Origin: Chitinophagaceae bacterium
GTDB lineage: Bacteria > Bacteroidota > Bacteroidia > Chitinophagales > Chitinophagaceae
DNA: 10,114 nucleotides
Assembly: GCA_003456175.1 (NCBI GenBank)
Contig: DMPB01000151.1
Span: 3,374 to 13,487 of the forward strand
Direction: 5' to 3'
This document shows, piece by piece, positions 1 through 7,453 of the stretch. A program made the translations under genes and the position numbers. Every line of letters begins with the position of its first letter. Position 1 is the stretch's first letter. A model generated the notes under the pieces. That model was not told the DNA's origin. It ran no database searches and was given only the letters and a program-made list of their open reading frames with translations.

Positions 1-730
1 ACATGGCTTAGTTGATGTTTGTACTACTTTACAACAAGCAATATCAGAAGCTACCGTAATTGTTATTGCAACGCCTGTGCATAGTGCAGTAGCATTGTTG
101 GATATTATCATGCCGGCAATACAGCAACATCAGTTAGTTTTCGATGTAGGTAGTACCAAGCATGCTATTGTAGCTAAAGCTAACAACTTGCCTAACCGCA
201 ATCGTTTTGTGGCAACACATCCTATGTGGGGTACAGAATTTAGCGGGCCATTAGCTGCTACCTTACAATCATTTGCCCGTAAGGCAGTAGTTATTTGTGA
301 TGCATCGAGTTCTGATATTGATGCTGTTACTATGGTTCAGCAATGGTATGTGCAATTGGGTATGCATATTGTATACATGAATGCGTTAGCTCACGATGAA
401 CATGTCGCTTATGTGAGTCATATTTCACATATAACTTCATTTGCATTGGCTAATACAGTTTTAGAAAAAGAAAAAGAAGAAGATACCATTTTTGAATTAG
501 CAAGTGGCGGTTTTGAAAGTACGGTGCGTTTGGCAAAAAGTAATGCTGCTACTTGGCTTCCGATTTTTCAACAAAATAAAGATTATGTACTCGATGCTTT
601 GAATGAGCACATGACGCAGCTTCGAAAATTTAAAGCTGCTTTAGAGAAAGAAAATTGGCCGTATTTATTTGAATTAATGAATGCAGCTAACGATATTAAT
701 AGGGTGCTTACAGCAAAGCAAAATGCTTAA
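1..730 (+). CDS. tyrA: Prephenate dehydrogenase, 5'-truncated by the window edge
   Basis: NAD(P)-dependent oxidative decarboxylation of prephenate to 4-hydroxyphenylpyruvate, the tyrosine branch after chorismate; cytoplasmic. The frame is open from base 2, giving 242 visible codons up to TAA at 728-730. The in-frame GTG at 77 is an internal Val of the strand motif IATPVHSA, not a start. Visible family motifs are FDVGSTK (end of the Rossmann half), HPMWGTEFSGP from base 218 with the catalytic-type His, VSHISH at 413-430, and the helical C-terminal domain with FESTVRLAKSN, whose Arg matches the prephenate-binding Arg of the family. The missing N-terminus, about 40 residues, would carry the GxGxxG nucleotide loop. 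No ACT or chorismate mutase domain follows, so this is a monofunctional TyrA; the mutase is supplied by aroF downstream. The aromatic gene cluster nearby supports the call. Confidence is high. Confidence 0.93.
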   Translation, partial: HGLVDVCTTLQQAISEATVIVIATPVHSAVALLDIIMPAIQQHQLVFDVGSTKHAIVAKANNLPNRNRFVATHPMWGTEFSGPLAATLQSFARKAVVICDASSSDIDAVTMVQQWYVQLGMHIVYMNALAHDEHVAYVSHISHITSFALANTVLEKEKEEDTIFELASGGFESTVRLAKSNAATWLPIFQQNKDYVLDALNEHMTQLRKFKAALEKENWPYLFELMNAANDINRVLTAKQNA

Positions 731-796
731 AAGGCTGTATTACAGTATCTTTTTCAAGTTCTTTGAGGTTTTGTTATGATATATTTCTCTTAGTGT

Positions 797-818
797 AATC
801 CCTTACGGGTAAAGGATT
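797..818. repeat. Degenerate copy of the intergenic ACCTTACGGTAAAT motif in an imperfect hairpin
   Basis: The tyrA-helicase gap (731-915) contains CCTTACGGgTAAA at 801-813, which is the motif found after the helicase and after aroC with one extra G. It sits in an imperfect hairpin, AATCCCTT/AAAGGATT, with one C-A mismatch and a 6-base loop. There is no U-tract, so it is not a convincing terminator. No clear terminator for tyrA is visible in this gap. Assignment to the repeat family is inference from similarity. Confidence 0.4.
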
Positions 819-889
819 GTAGCGAATGTCACTGTAGCTGGTGCTGCGTTTTTTAGCGATGTTAACATATAAAAACGGCTATAATAAGG

Positions 890-897
890 TAACTTTG
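890..897 (+). promoter_or_regulatory. Bacteroidota-type -7 promoter box before the helicase
   Basis: TAACTTTG at 890-897 matches the Bacteroidota sigma-ABfr -7 consensus TAnnTTTG at every fixed position. No good TTTG -33 box lies 19-21 bases upstream; the nearest candidate is TTAA at 862-865, which is weak in sequence and spacing. Transcription would begin about 5-10 bases downstream, leaving a very short leader before the ATG at 916. This helps decide the helicase start, because the longer in-frame GTG start at 841 would lie upstream of the transcript. Confidence 0.5.
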
Positions 898-915
898 CAT
901 AAATTTTTATTTGGA

Positions 916-2589
916 ATGACAACAACAACGACCACTTTTGCGGCGTTAGGTTTAGCAGAACAGTTGGTACAGGCTACCACAGATTTAGGATTTGTACACC
1001 CCACAGCGATACAGGAAAAGGCGATTCCGGTGTTGCTTAGCGGCACCAAAGATTTTATTGGACTCGCTCAAACCGGAACCGGAAAAACAGCAGCTTTTGG
1101 CTTACCATTGCTGCAACTTATCGATGCACAACAAAAGCATCCGCAAGCATTAATTGTTTGCCCAACAAGAGAACTTTGCTTACAAATTGTAGGTGAACTA
1201 GAGCACTTCAAAAAGTATCAAAAAGGTGTAAACATTGTTGCTGTGTATGGCGGTAGCAGTATTGGCTTACAAATCCGCGATTTAAAACGCGGTGCACAAA
1301 TTGTAGTGGCTACACCAGGCCGTTTAATCGACTTAATTGAACGTAAGGCAATTAACCTAGAGCAAATCAAATACGTAGTACTTGACGAAGCCGATGAAAT
1401 GTTGAACATGGGTTTTCAAGAAGATATTGAGTTTATCTTGAAAAATTCAGCGAATCGTGAAAGCATTTGGTTATTCAGTGCAACCATGCCGCCTGAAATT
1501 AAAAAGGTTACGAAGCGTTACATGGATCAGCCTTTTGAAGTACAAGTTGGCAAAGTGAATACCGCTAATAAAAGTATTGACCATCAATACTACGTTACAC
1601 CTGCACACCACCGTTACGAAACGCTGAAGCGATTGATCGATTTTAACCCCGGTATGTATGGAATCATTTTCACACGTACAAAGGCCGATGCACAAGAAAT
1701 TACCGAAAAGCTTACAAGAGAAGGCTACGATATTGATGCACTACATGGCGATTTAACGCAAGCACAACGCGATAAAGTAATGGCACAGTTTCGCGATAAA
1801 GCGTTACAATTACTTATTGCCACCGATGTTGCAGCACGTGGTATAGATGTACAAGGTATTACACACGTTATCAACTACGAATTACCCGACGATATTGAAG
1901 TGTATACCCACCGCAGCGGTCGTACAGGTCGTGCTGGTAACACAGGTATATGTTTGAGTATTGTACATGCACGTGAAACTTACAAGTTGCGTCAAATCGA
2001 AAAGATTGTACAAGCTCCTTTTCATAAACTCGAAATTCCAACGGGTAAAGATGTATGTCGTAAGCAGTTTTACTTCTTTATGGATAAGTTACTCTTACAA
2101 GACATTAGCCATGGCGATTATGCAACATACTTACCAATGCTTGCCGAAAAATTTGCACATGTAAGTAAAGAAGAAATTTTACAACGCGTAGCAAGTTTAG
2201 AATTCGATCGCTTTTTGAAGTATTACGAGAATGCAGAAGACTTAAATGTTCGTGAGCAGCAGCGTCAGCCTCGTAGAAATGAAGGTGCCATAGCTGATCA
2301 AGGCCGCCATCGTGGCGATCGTAATCAACGTTTTAGCAGCGATGGTAGCTTCACACGTTTATATGTAAATCTTGGTTCTAAAGACGGATTTTACAAAGAA
2401 AGCTTCTTGCAATTCATTCTCGATATGAGTGATTTAAGAAAAGATGTATTGGGTAAAATTGATATGCGTGAAATGAACACTTGGATTGAAGTTGATAGCA
2501 AGAGTGCCAAACAAATGGTTAAAGCTATTGATGGTAAAAACTACCGTGGTCGCCGCATTCGAATGAACGAAGCTAACAGCCGAGGTTAA
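916..2589 (+). CDS. DEAD-box ATP-dependent RNA helicase with C-terminal DbpA-type RNA-binding domain (DeaD/CsdA-like)
   Basis: Predicted to remodel RNA duplexes using ATP, in ribosome assembly, mRNA decay or cold adaptation. The 557 residues hold both RecA domains in order: Q-motif region FVHPTAIQ (26-33), Walker A AQTGTGKT (51-58), PTREL (83-87), TPGR (133-136), DEAD (157-160), SAT (188-190), IIFTRTKADA (250-259), ATDVAARGID (302-311) and HRSGRTGRAG (332-341). A basic, Gln/Arg-rich linker at about 447-472 leads to an RRM-like domain at about 480-553 beginning RLYVNLGSKDGF, as in DbpA and CsdA. ATG 916 is preferred over in-frame GTG 841 because a -7 promoter box lies at 890-897 and the protein then begins just before the Q-motif region. 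The N-terminus is a run of six Thr. Its own promoter and terminator suggest expression separate from the flanking aromatic genes. CsdA, DbpA and RhlE paralogues are hard to separate, so no symbol is given. Confidence 0.93.
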   Translation: MTTTTTTFAALGLAEQLVQATTDLGFVHPTAIQEKAIPVLLSGTKDFIGLAQTGTGKTAAFGLPLLQLIDAQQKHPQALIVCPTRELCLQIVGELEHFKKYQKGVNIVAVYGGSSIGLQIRDLKRGAQIVVATPGRLIDLIERKAINLEQIKYVVLDEADEMLNMGFQEDIEFILKNSANRESIWLFSATMPPEIKKVTKRYMDQPFEVQVGKVNTANKSIDHQYYVTPAHHRYETLKRLIDFNPGMYGIIFTRTKADAQEITEKLTREGYDIDALHGDLTQAQRDKVMAQFRDKALQLLIATDVAARGIDVQGITHVINYELPDDIEVYTHRSGRTGRAGNTGICLSIVHARETYKLRQIEKIVQAPFHKLEIPTGKDVCRKQFYFFMDKLLLQDISHGDYATYLPMLAEKFAHVSKEEILQRVASLEFDRFLKYYENAEDLNVREQQRQPRRNEGAIADQGRHRGDRNQRFSSDGSFTRLYVNLGSKDGFYKESFLQFILDMSDLRKDVLGKIDMREMNTWIEVDSKSAKQMVKAIDGKNYRGRRIRMNEANSRG

Positions 2590-2591
2590 TC

Positions 2592-2676
2592 ATTTACCGA
2601 AAGGTAATATATCATAGCAAAACCGCAGTCAACAGAATAAGCTGCGGTTTTTTATTTACTGTACCTTACGGTAAAT
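2592..2676. repeat. Inverted pair of a 15-base intergenic motif flanking the helicase terminator
   Basis: Left arm ATTTACCGAAAGGTA (2592-2606) and right arm TACCTTACGGTAAAT (2662-2676) are reverse complements with one mismatch, and they enclose the terminator hairpin at 2619-2651. The left arm also folds on itself as TTACC-gaaa-GGTAA, with a GNRA-type loop. The same unit forms the hairpin after aroC at 7454-7493. Function unknown: it could be a small palindromic repeat family, a processing or stability element, or a protein-binding site. Confidence 0.6.
2619..2653 (+). terminator. Rho-independent terminator after the helicase gene
   Basis: A perfect 10-bp stem AAAACCGCAG (2619-2628) / CTGCGGTTTT (2642-2651) with a 13-base loop, running into a T-tract at 2648-2653. 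It lies 30 bases after the helicase stop. It separates the helicase from the aroF cluster, which would then need its own promoter or read-through. Confidence 0.85.
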
Positions 2677-2705
2677 AAGAAGCTGTTGTATATAAACAGT
2701 AAATA
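2653..2705 (+). promoter_or_regulatory. Possible leader with two mutually exclusive hairpins before aroF
   Basis: TATTTACTGT (2653-2662) is perfectly complementary to ACAGTAAATA (2696-2705), which ends four bases before the aroF ATG. The same left arm can instead pair with ACGGTAAATA (2668-2677) through one T-G wobble and a 5-base loop. The two pairings exclude each other. The distal pairing would occlude the start region. No promoter matching TAnnTTTG is clear here, so it is unknown whether the whole structure is transcribed. A regulatory role is inference. Confidence 0.35.
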
Positions 2706-2709
2706 GTAT

Positions 2710-3795
2710 ATGAACGAGCAACAACAGGTAGAACGATTAAGTGTAGATGAGGTTTGGAACAAACGTCCACTCATTATTTCAGGCCCATGCAGTGCCGAAA
2801 CAGAAGAACAAGTGCTTGAAACAGCTTTGCGCTTACAAGCTACCGGTAAGGTACATGCTTTAAGAGCAGGTATTTGGAAGCCAAGAACCAGACCAGGTAG
2901 TTTTGAAGGTGTTGGTACTAAAGGATTGCCTTGGCTGCAAATGGCACGCAAGCTCACAGGCTTGCCAACAGCAGTGGAGGTGGCTACAGCAAAACAAGTT
3001 GAAGATGCTTTACACTTTGATGTAGATATTCTTTGGATTGGTGCACGTACCACGGTGAATCCATTTAGTGTACAAGAAGTAGCCGATGCATTACGTGGTG
3101 TTAAAGTGCCGGTGTTAATTAAAAATCCGATCAACCCAGATTTAGAATTGTGGACGGGCGCTGTAGAGCGTGTAGCAAAAGCTGGTATTGAGCAAATTGG
3201 GTTAATACATCGTGGCTTTAGTAGCTATGGGAACACAGAGTATCGTAATGCTCCTATGTGGCATCTTGCCATTGAAATGAAGCGCAGAAATCAAAACCTG
3301 CCAATGATTTGTGATCCAAGTCATATTTGCGGCCGCAGAGATATTTTGCAAGCTGTTTCACAACGTAGTATAGATTTGGATTATGATGGATTGATGATTG
3401 AAAGTCATATCACACCAGATCAAGCATGGAGCGATGCTAAGCAGCAAATAACACCTGAACGCTTGAACGAAATGCTATCGCAAATTCAGTGGCGTACAGA
3501 AATGATTGATGCACCTGAAGCAAGTGTGTTAGATAAACTTAGAGAGCAAATCAATCATATTGATGATGAGTTGTTGCAACTACTAGCACAGCGTATGAAA
3601 ATCGCCGATCAAATTGGTGTTTATAAAAGAGATCATAACGTAACTATCTTACAAACCAATCGTTGGAATGAAATTTTGGAAAAAGGGTTTCAGAAAGGTA
3701 AGCAGTTAGGATTGAGTCAAGAATTTATCAACAAATATTTTGATGCTGTACATATGGAGAGTATACAGCACCAAAATAAAATTATGAATAGCTAA
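2710..3795 (+). CDS. aroF: Bifunctional 3-deoxy-7-phosphoheptulonate (DAHP) synthase / chorismate mutase
   Basis: The N-terminal part condenses phosphoenolpyruvate and erythrose-4-phosphate into DAHP, the entry step of the shikimate pathway. The C-terminal part rearranges chorismate to prephenate. Residues 1 to about 265 are a type I-beta, KDO8P-synthase-like TIM barrel: GPCSAE (25-30, metal-ligand Cys27), KPRT (57-60), GARTT (111-115), KNP (138-140), His168, CDPSHI (201-206) and GLMIESH (227-233). Residues about 272-360 are an all-helical AroQ mutase with LREQINHIDDELLQLLAQR, Lys306 and Arg318. The C-terminal mutase is the arrangement known from Bacteroidota; Bacillus carries it N-terminally. 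In such enzymes the mutase domain transmits prephenate feedback inhibition to the synthase, so the same is likely here. At 361 aa the length is normal. The stop overlaps the aroB start by one base (TAATG), which suggests translational coupling. Naming varies between families (aroF, aroA(G), pheB). Confidence 0.95.
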   Translation: MNEQQQVERLSVDEVWNKRPLIISGPCSAETEEQVLETALRLQATGKVHALRAGIWKPRTRPGSFEGVGTKGLPWLQMARKLTGLPTAVEVATAKQVEDALHFDVDILWIGARTTVNPFSVQEVADALRGVKVPVLIKNPINPDLELWTGAVERVAKAGIEQIGLIHRGFSSYGNTEYRNAPMWHLAIEMKRRNQNLPMICDPSHICGRRDILQAVSQRSIDLDYDGLMIESHITPDQAWSDAKQQITPERLNEMLSQIQWRTEMIDAPEASVLDKLREQINHIDDELLQLLAQRMKIADQIGVYKRDHNVTILQTNRWNEILEKGFQKGKQLGLSQEFINKYFDAVHMESIQHQNKIMNS

Positions 3796-4823
3796 TGCGT
3801 AAGCAACTTAAGTTTTTAAATGCCATAACCACTTTACACTTTGCGAGTAGCTTTAAACTATTGAGTACGATTGTTAATAAGAAAACTACCGTACTCATTA
3901 CAGACGAGCATGTGTATGAGTTGCATCAGTCAAAGTTTAAAGGCTACCACTGTATTGTACTTAAAAGTGGTGAAGCATTTAAAACACAAGCAACAGTTGA
4001 TAGTGTCATCAGTCAGCTCATATTGCTTCAAGCCGATAGAACGTATACTTTGGTTGGTATTGGTGGTGGTGTTGTTACTGATATTACTGGCTATGTTGCC
4101 AGCATATATATGCGAGGTGTTGCATTTGGTTTTGTACCAACTACATTACTTGCTATGGTTGATGCTAGTATTGGCGGTAAGAATGGGGTAGATGTAGGTC
4201 ATTATAAAAATATGATTGGTACCACCAATCAACCTCATTTTATACTATACGATACTACTTTTTTAAAAACATTACCACAAGCAGAATGGTACAATGGGTT
4301 TGCTGAAATTATAAAGCATGCAGCAATCAAAGATGCTGCTATGTTTAAACAGTTACAACAGTACGATATTGCTTACTATCAAAAACATAGTGCTGATTTA
4401 CAGTTATTGGTTCAACGCAATGCTTTATTAAAAGGTAAAGTAGTAGTAAATGATCCTTTTGAGCAAGGTGATAGAAAGTTACTCAACTTTGGTCATACAC
4501 TAGGCCATGCACTAGAAAATCAGTATCAGCTTAGTCATGGCGAAGCTATCAGTATTGGAATGTGTTTTGCGGTGTATGCTTCACAACGTTACGCTAATTT
4601 CAAGCAAGCAGCTGCAGTAGTTGCGTTGCTTTCGCAGTACCAATTACCTACTCAGTTATCGTTCGATCCAAAATCTACCTTTGATATTCTGAAAATGGAT
4701 AAGAAAAGAGCCTCAAGTGATATACGTTATATATTACTACAGCGCATTGGTAAAGGGTATATTCAACCTATTGCACTAAAAGATATTGCAGGCTTGCTTT
4801 CTGTATATCAACAATTAAATTAA
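3795..4823 (+). CDS. aroB: 3-dehydroquinate synthase
   Basis: Converts DAHP to 3-dehydroquinate, step 2 of the shikimate pathway, using NAD+ and a divalent metal; cytoplasmic. Motifs over 342 residues are the nucleotide-binding loop GIGGGVVTDITGYVAS (88-103), PTTLLAMVDASIGGKNGVD (115-133), GFAEIIKH (168-175), LNFGHTLGHALE (230-241) and HGEAISIGM (248-256). By family comparison Glu171, His234 and His248 are the metal ligands, and KMDKK near the C-terminus is also typical. The length is slightly short of the usual 350-370. The family's GGGVxGD loop reads GGGVVTD here, a small variation. The start ATG shares its A with the aroF stop codon and there is no Shine-Dalgarno sequence, so translation probably depends on ribosomes finishing aroF. 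Confidence 0.95.
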   Translation: MRKQLKFLNAITTLHFASSFKLLSTIVNKKTTVLITDEHVYELHQSKFKGYHCIVLKSGEAFKTQATVDSVISQLILLQADRTYTLVGIGGGVVTDITGYVASIYMRGVAFGFVPTTLLAMVDASIGGKNGVDVGHYKNMIGTTNQPHFILYDTTFLKTLPQAEWYNGFAEIIKHAAIKDAAMFKQLQQYDIAYYQKHSADLQLLVQRNALLKGKVVVNDPFEQGDRKLLNFGHTLGHALENQYQLSHGEAISIGMCFAVYASQRYANFKQAAAVVALLSQYQLPTQLSFDPKSTFDILKMDKKRASSDIRYILLQRIGKGYIQPIALKDIAGLLSVYQQLN

Positions 4824-4836
4824 TATATTTATATAC

Positions 4837-6132
4837 ATGTATTCAACAGCTGTAATACATCCTTCGTTTGTTCAAGGTACACTGCATGCACCTGCTTCTA
4901 AAAGTGCCATGCAACGTGCTTGTGCTGCTGCATTAATTAAACAACAACCGATGGTGCTGCACAACCCAGGTATAAGTAATGATGATTTGGCTGCCATAGA
5001 TATTCTTAAAAATTTCGGCATACAGGTTAATGTTGCAGCCAATGGCACAATGCTACTTCAACCAAATAACAATACACAAGATATACCAACCTTGCATTGT
5101 GGCGAAAGTGGCTTGGGTATTCGTATGTTCACGCCTTTAGTTGCTCATTTACCGCAAGGTATTACGATAACAGGCGAGGGAAGCTTGCTTACAAGACCAA
5201 TGCATTTTTTTGAGCACGTACTGCCTCAGTTGGGCGTAAAAGTGAGTACCAATAATGGTTGTGTACCTATACATATTCAAGGTCCATTAGTACCAAATAA
5301 TATTACGATTGATGGTAGTTTAAGTTCTCAGTTTTTAACGGGCTTATTATTGGCTTACGCAAAAGCTTATGCAAATGGTTATAATCAAACTACTACCATT
5401 ACAGTAACTAATTTGAAGAGTAAGCCATATATAGATCTTACCCTACATATCATGGAAGTATTCGAGTTGCCACTTCCTAAAAATATAAATTATCAATCAT
5501 TTGTTTTTGAGCCAGTTCAAAGTATTAATAATAGCAATACAATAACGTACGAGGTTGAAGGCGATTGGAGTGGTGCCGCATTTTTATTGGTGGCAGGAGC
5601 TATTCATGGTAGCCTTACGGTAAAAGGGTTAGACGTGTTCAGTACACAAGCCGATAAAGCTATACTACAAGCATTAATGGATAGTGGTTGCAGATTATCG
5701 ATACAGGCCGATCAAATTGAAGTAAGTGCATTGCCATTAAAAGCATTTCATTTCAATGCAACAGATTGCCCCGATTTATTTCCTCCCTTAGTAGCTTTGG
5801 CAGCACATGCACAAGGTACAAGTGTGATAGAAGGGGTGCATCGGTTAGTACATAAAGAAAGTAATAGAGCACTTACGTTGCAAGCAACATTTGCCAAACT
5901 TGGTGTTGATATTCGCTTTCAAGATGATATGATGTTGATTAAAGGAACCAGCCAATTGCAAGGCGCTACTGTTAGTTCTCATCACGATCATAGAATTGCA
6001 ATGGCTTGTGCTGTAGCAGCATTAAAGTGTAAAGGTGCTGTTACCATTACAGAAGCTAATGCAGTTGCCAAATCTTATCCTAATTTTTATGAACACTTGC
6101 AGCAAGTAGGTGTGCCTATTCAACAAGCATAA
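4837..6132 (+). CDS. aroA: 3-phosphoshikimate 1-carboxyvinyltransferase (EPSP synthase)
   Basis: Transfers the enolpyruvyl group of phosphoenolpyruvate to shikimate-3-phosphate, step 6 of the shikimate pathway. The 431 residues cover the whole two-domain fold. Seen: APASKSAMQRA (18-28), with Lys22, Ser23 and Arg27 at the substrate-binding positions; CGESGLGIRM (88-97) in place of the enterobacterial LNAGTAMRP loop; TGEGSLLTRPM (112-122); SSQFLTGLL (163-171); DCPDLFPPLVALAA, with the catalytic-type Asp; HKESNRA; and HDHRIAMA near the C-terminus. The GESGL loop is a family variant and I draw no conclusion about inhibitor sensitivity. It starts 13 bases after aroB and ends 4 bases before aroC, so it is almost certainly co-transcribed with both. 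Confidence 0.94.
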   Translation: MYSTAVIHPSFVQGTLHAPASKSAMQRACAAALIKQQPMVLHNPGISNDDLAAIDILKNFGIQVNVAANGTMLLQPNNNTQDIPTLHCGESGLGIRMFTPLVAHLPQGITITGEGSLLTRPMHFFEHVLPQLGVKVSTNNGCVPIHIQGPLVPNNITIDGSLSSQFLTGLLLAYAKAYANGYNQTTTITVTNLKSKPYIDLTLHIMEVFELPLPKNINYQSFVFEPVQSINNSNTITYEVEGDWSGAAFLLVAGAIHGSLTVKGLDVFSTQADKAILQALMDSGCRLSIQADQIEVSALPLKAFHFNATDCPDLFPPLVALAAHAQGTSVIEGVHRLVHKESNRALTLQATFAKLGVDIRFQDDMMLIKGTSQLQGATVSSHHDHRIAMACAVAALKCKGAVTITEANAVAKSYPNFYEHLQQVGVPIQQA

Positions 6133-6136
6133 TGCG

Positions 6137-7453
6137 ATGAATCAATTTTTACAACATTTACGCGTAAGTATTTTTGGCGAAAGCCATGGACCAGCAGTTG
6201 GTATTACTATCGATGGTGTGCCAGCTGGAATGCCTTTGCAAGTAAGCGATTTTGTACACGATATGGAGCGAAGGAAAGGTGGCGTGCAAAAAGGTACAAC
6301 ACCTCGCCAAGAGGCCGATGTTCCTAATTTCATTAGTGGGTTATTCAATAACACTACTACCGGAGCACCACTTACCATGTTGTTTGAAAATGCTAATACA
6401 CGTAGCGGCGATTATGAAAAGCAACGGTCTATACCTAGGCCAGGCCATGCCGATTGGGTAGCGCAACAAAAATTTAATGGTTTTGAAGATTTTAGAGGCG
6501 GCGGACATTTTAGTGGGCGACTTACGGCTTGTTTGGTGGCAGCAGGGGTAATCGCTAAAAAAATGATGCCACAAATAAGTATTCAAGCACATATCAAAAG
6601 TATTGCCGGTTGTAACGATGTTGAAGCTGGTTTGCAAAAAGCGATTACTGCAAAAGATGCTGTTGGCGGTATTGTAGAGTGTGTAGTTACAGGCATACCT
6701 ATTGGACTGGGCGAACCTTTTTGGAATAGTATCGAAAGCATGATTAGTCATGCTGTATTTGCAATACCTGCTGTACGTGGTATTGAATTTGGAACTGGTT
6801 TTGCAGCTGCGAACATGTTTGCCAGCGAGCATAACGATGTAATTACTGATGCTGCTGGCACAACTGCAACCAACCATGCAGGTGGTATAGTTGGCGGCAT
6901 TACCAATGGCAACCCCATTGTATTTCGTATTGCTGTTAAGCCTACTTCATCAACGCCTAAAGAACAAGTAACATACAATTGGGTGTCGGGTACGCAAGAT
7001 ACCCTTTCGGTAAAAGGAAGACACGATTTATGTATTGCTTTGCGTGTGCCGCCTGTGCTTGAAGCTGTTACTGCTTTGGTACTTGCCGATGCAATGCTAG
7101 CTATGCAGCATATTAAACGTATGTACTCGCCTGTACCAATAGATGCTAACATTTTTCATGTAACAACAGCTTCATCTTGGCAAGCAGCGGTATTGAGTGG
7201 TAGCTATGCCGCGGAAAGCTTGCATACTGAGGGCTTCATACATTGTAGTACGGTAGATCAGGTGAGTGGGGTGCTAGAGCGTTATTATCAAGGTGTTACA
7301 GGCTTGGTGTTACTCACAATTGATACCACTAAACTTACATCACCGCTGCGTTATGAAACGGCTGCGAGCACAGGTGAGTATTTCCCACATGTATATGGAC
7401 GTATTAATTGTAATGCTGTTATTACAACGAGTGCTATTCCCGATGTGCGATAG
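6137..7453 (+). CDS. aroC: Chorismate synthase fused to a C-terminal DUF952 domain
   Basis: The N-terminal part, residues 1 to about 330, makes chorismate from EPSP using reduced FMN, step 7 of the shikimate pathway. It shows FGESHG (13-18, His17), RRKGG (45-49), RPGHAD (101-106, His104), FRGGGHFSGRLTA (119-131) and GRHD (294-297, with the catalytic-type Asp). Residues about 338-435 match DUF952 (PF06108): IFHVTTASSWQAA, EGFIHCS (365-371), GLVLLTID and FPHVYG (416-421). The linker is only about 8 residues and no stop or frameshift interrupts the join. The total of 438 aa compares with about 350-370 for ordinary AroC. DUF952 function is not established. ATG 6137 is chosen over in-frame ATG 6110, which lies inside aroA and adds residues before the conserved start of the family. 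The aroA stop, a 2-codon mini-ORF (ATG CGA TGA) and the aroC ATG overlap within 11 bases. Confidence 0.93.
   Translation: MNQFLQHLRVSIFGESHGPAVGITIDGVPAGMPLQVSDFVHDMERRKGGVQKGTTPRQEADVPNFISGLFNNTTTGAPLTMLFENANTRSGDYEKQRSIPRPGHADWVAQQKFNGFEDFRGGGHFSGRLTACLVAAGVIAKKMMPQISIQAHIKSIAGCNDVEAGLQKAITAKDAVGGIVECVVTGIPIGLGEPFWNSIESMISHAVFAIPAVRGIEFGTGFAAANMFASEHNDVITDAAGTTATNHAGGIVGGITNGNPIVFRIAVKPTSSTPKEQVTYNWVSGTQDTLSVKGRHDLCIALRVPPVLEAVTALVLADAMLAMQHIKRMYSPVPIDANIFHVTTASSWQAAVLSGSYAAESLHTEGFIHCSTVDQVSGVLERYYQGVTGLVLLTIDTTKLTSPLRYETAASTGEYFPHVYGRINCNAVITTSAIPDVR

Noticed and set aside
731..780. Possible terminator after tyrA (CTGTATTACAG followed by a T-rich run).
   Set aside because: The stem is only 4 bp with a 3-base loop, too weak to call, so tyrA termination is left unassigned.
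841..915. N-terminal extension of the helicase from GTG 841.
   Set aside because: The extension has no family similarity, and the -7 promoter box at 890-897 lies inside it. ATG 916 gives a normal DEAD-box N-terminus.
2652..3134. 160-codon open frame on the - strand opposite the start of aroF, with a hydrophobic stretch.
   Set aside because: It overlaps the aroF coding region and the repeat-bearing leader, with Ser/Thr/Cys-rich composition and no family resemblance.
5609..5625. CCTTACGGTAAAA inside aroA, and a similar CTTTCGGTAAAAGG inside aroC near 7003-7018, resembling the intergenic motif.
   Set aside because: Both are in frame and encode ordinary residues (SLTVKG and TLSVKG). They are unpaired and probably coincidental in this composition.
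6341..6877. Long open frame of 178 codons on the - strand opposite aroC.
   Set aside because: It lies wholly within the well-supported aroC frame on the opposite strand, has a Cys/Ser/Thr-rich low-complexity composition and no recognisable domain: a shadow frame.
6740..7070. AroC reads GRHDLCIALRVPP where many chorismate synthases have GRHDPC..PRAVP, and GGGHFSGRLTA where E. coli has GGGRSSARETA.
   Set aside because: The His-Asp pair and the other active-site motifs are kept, and the GGGHFSGRLT form is, as far as I recall, usual in a large subgroup of bacterial AroC. It looks like a lineage variant, not a damaged enzyme.
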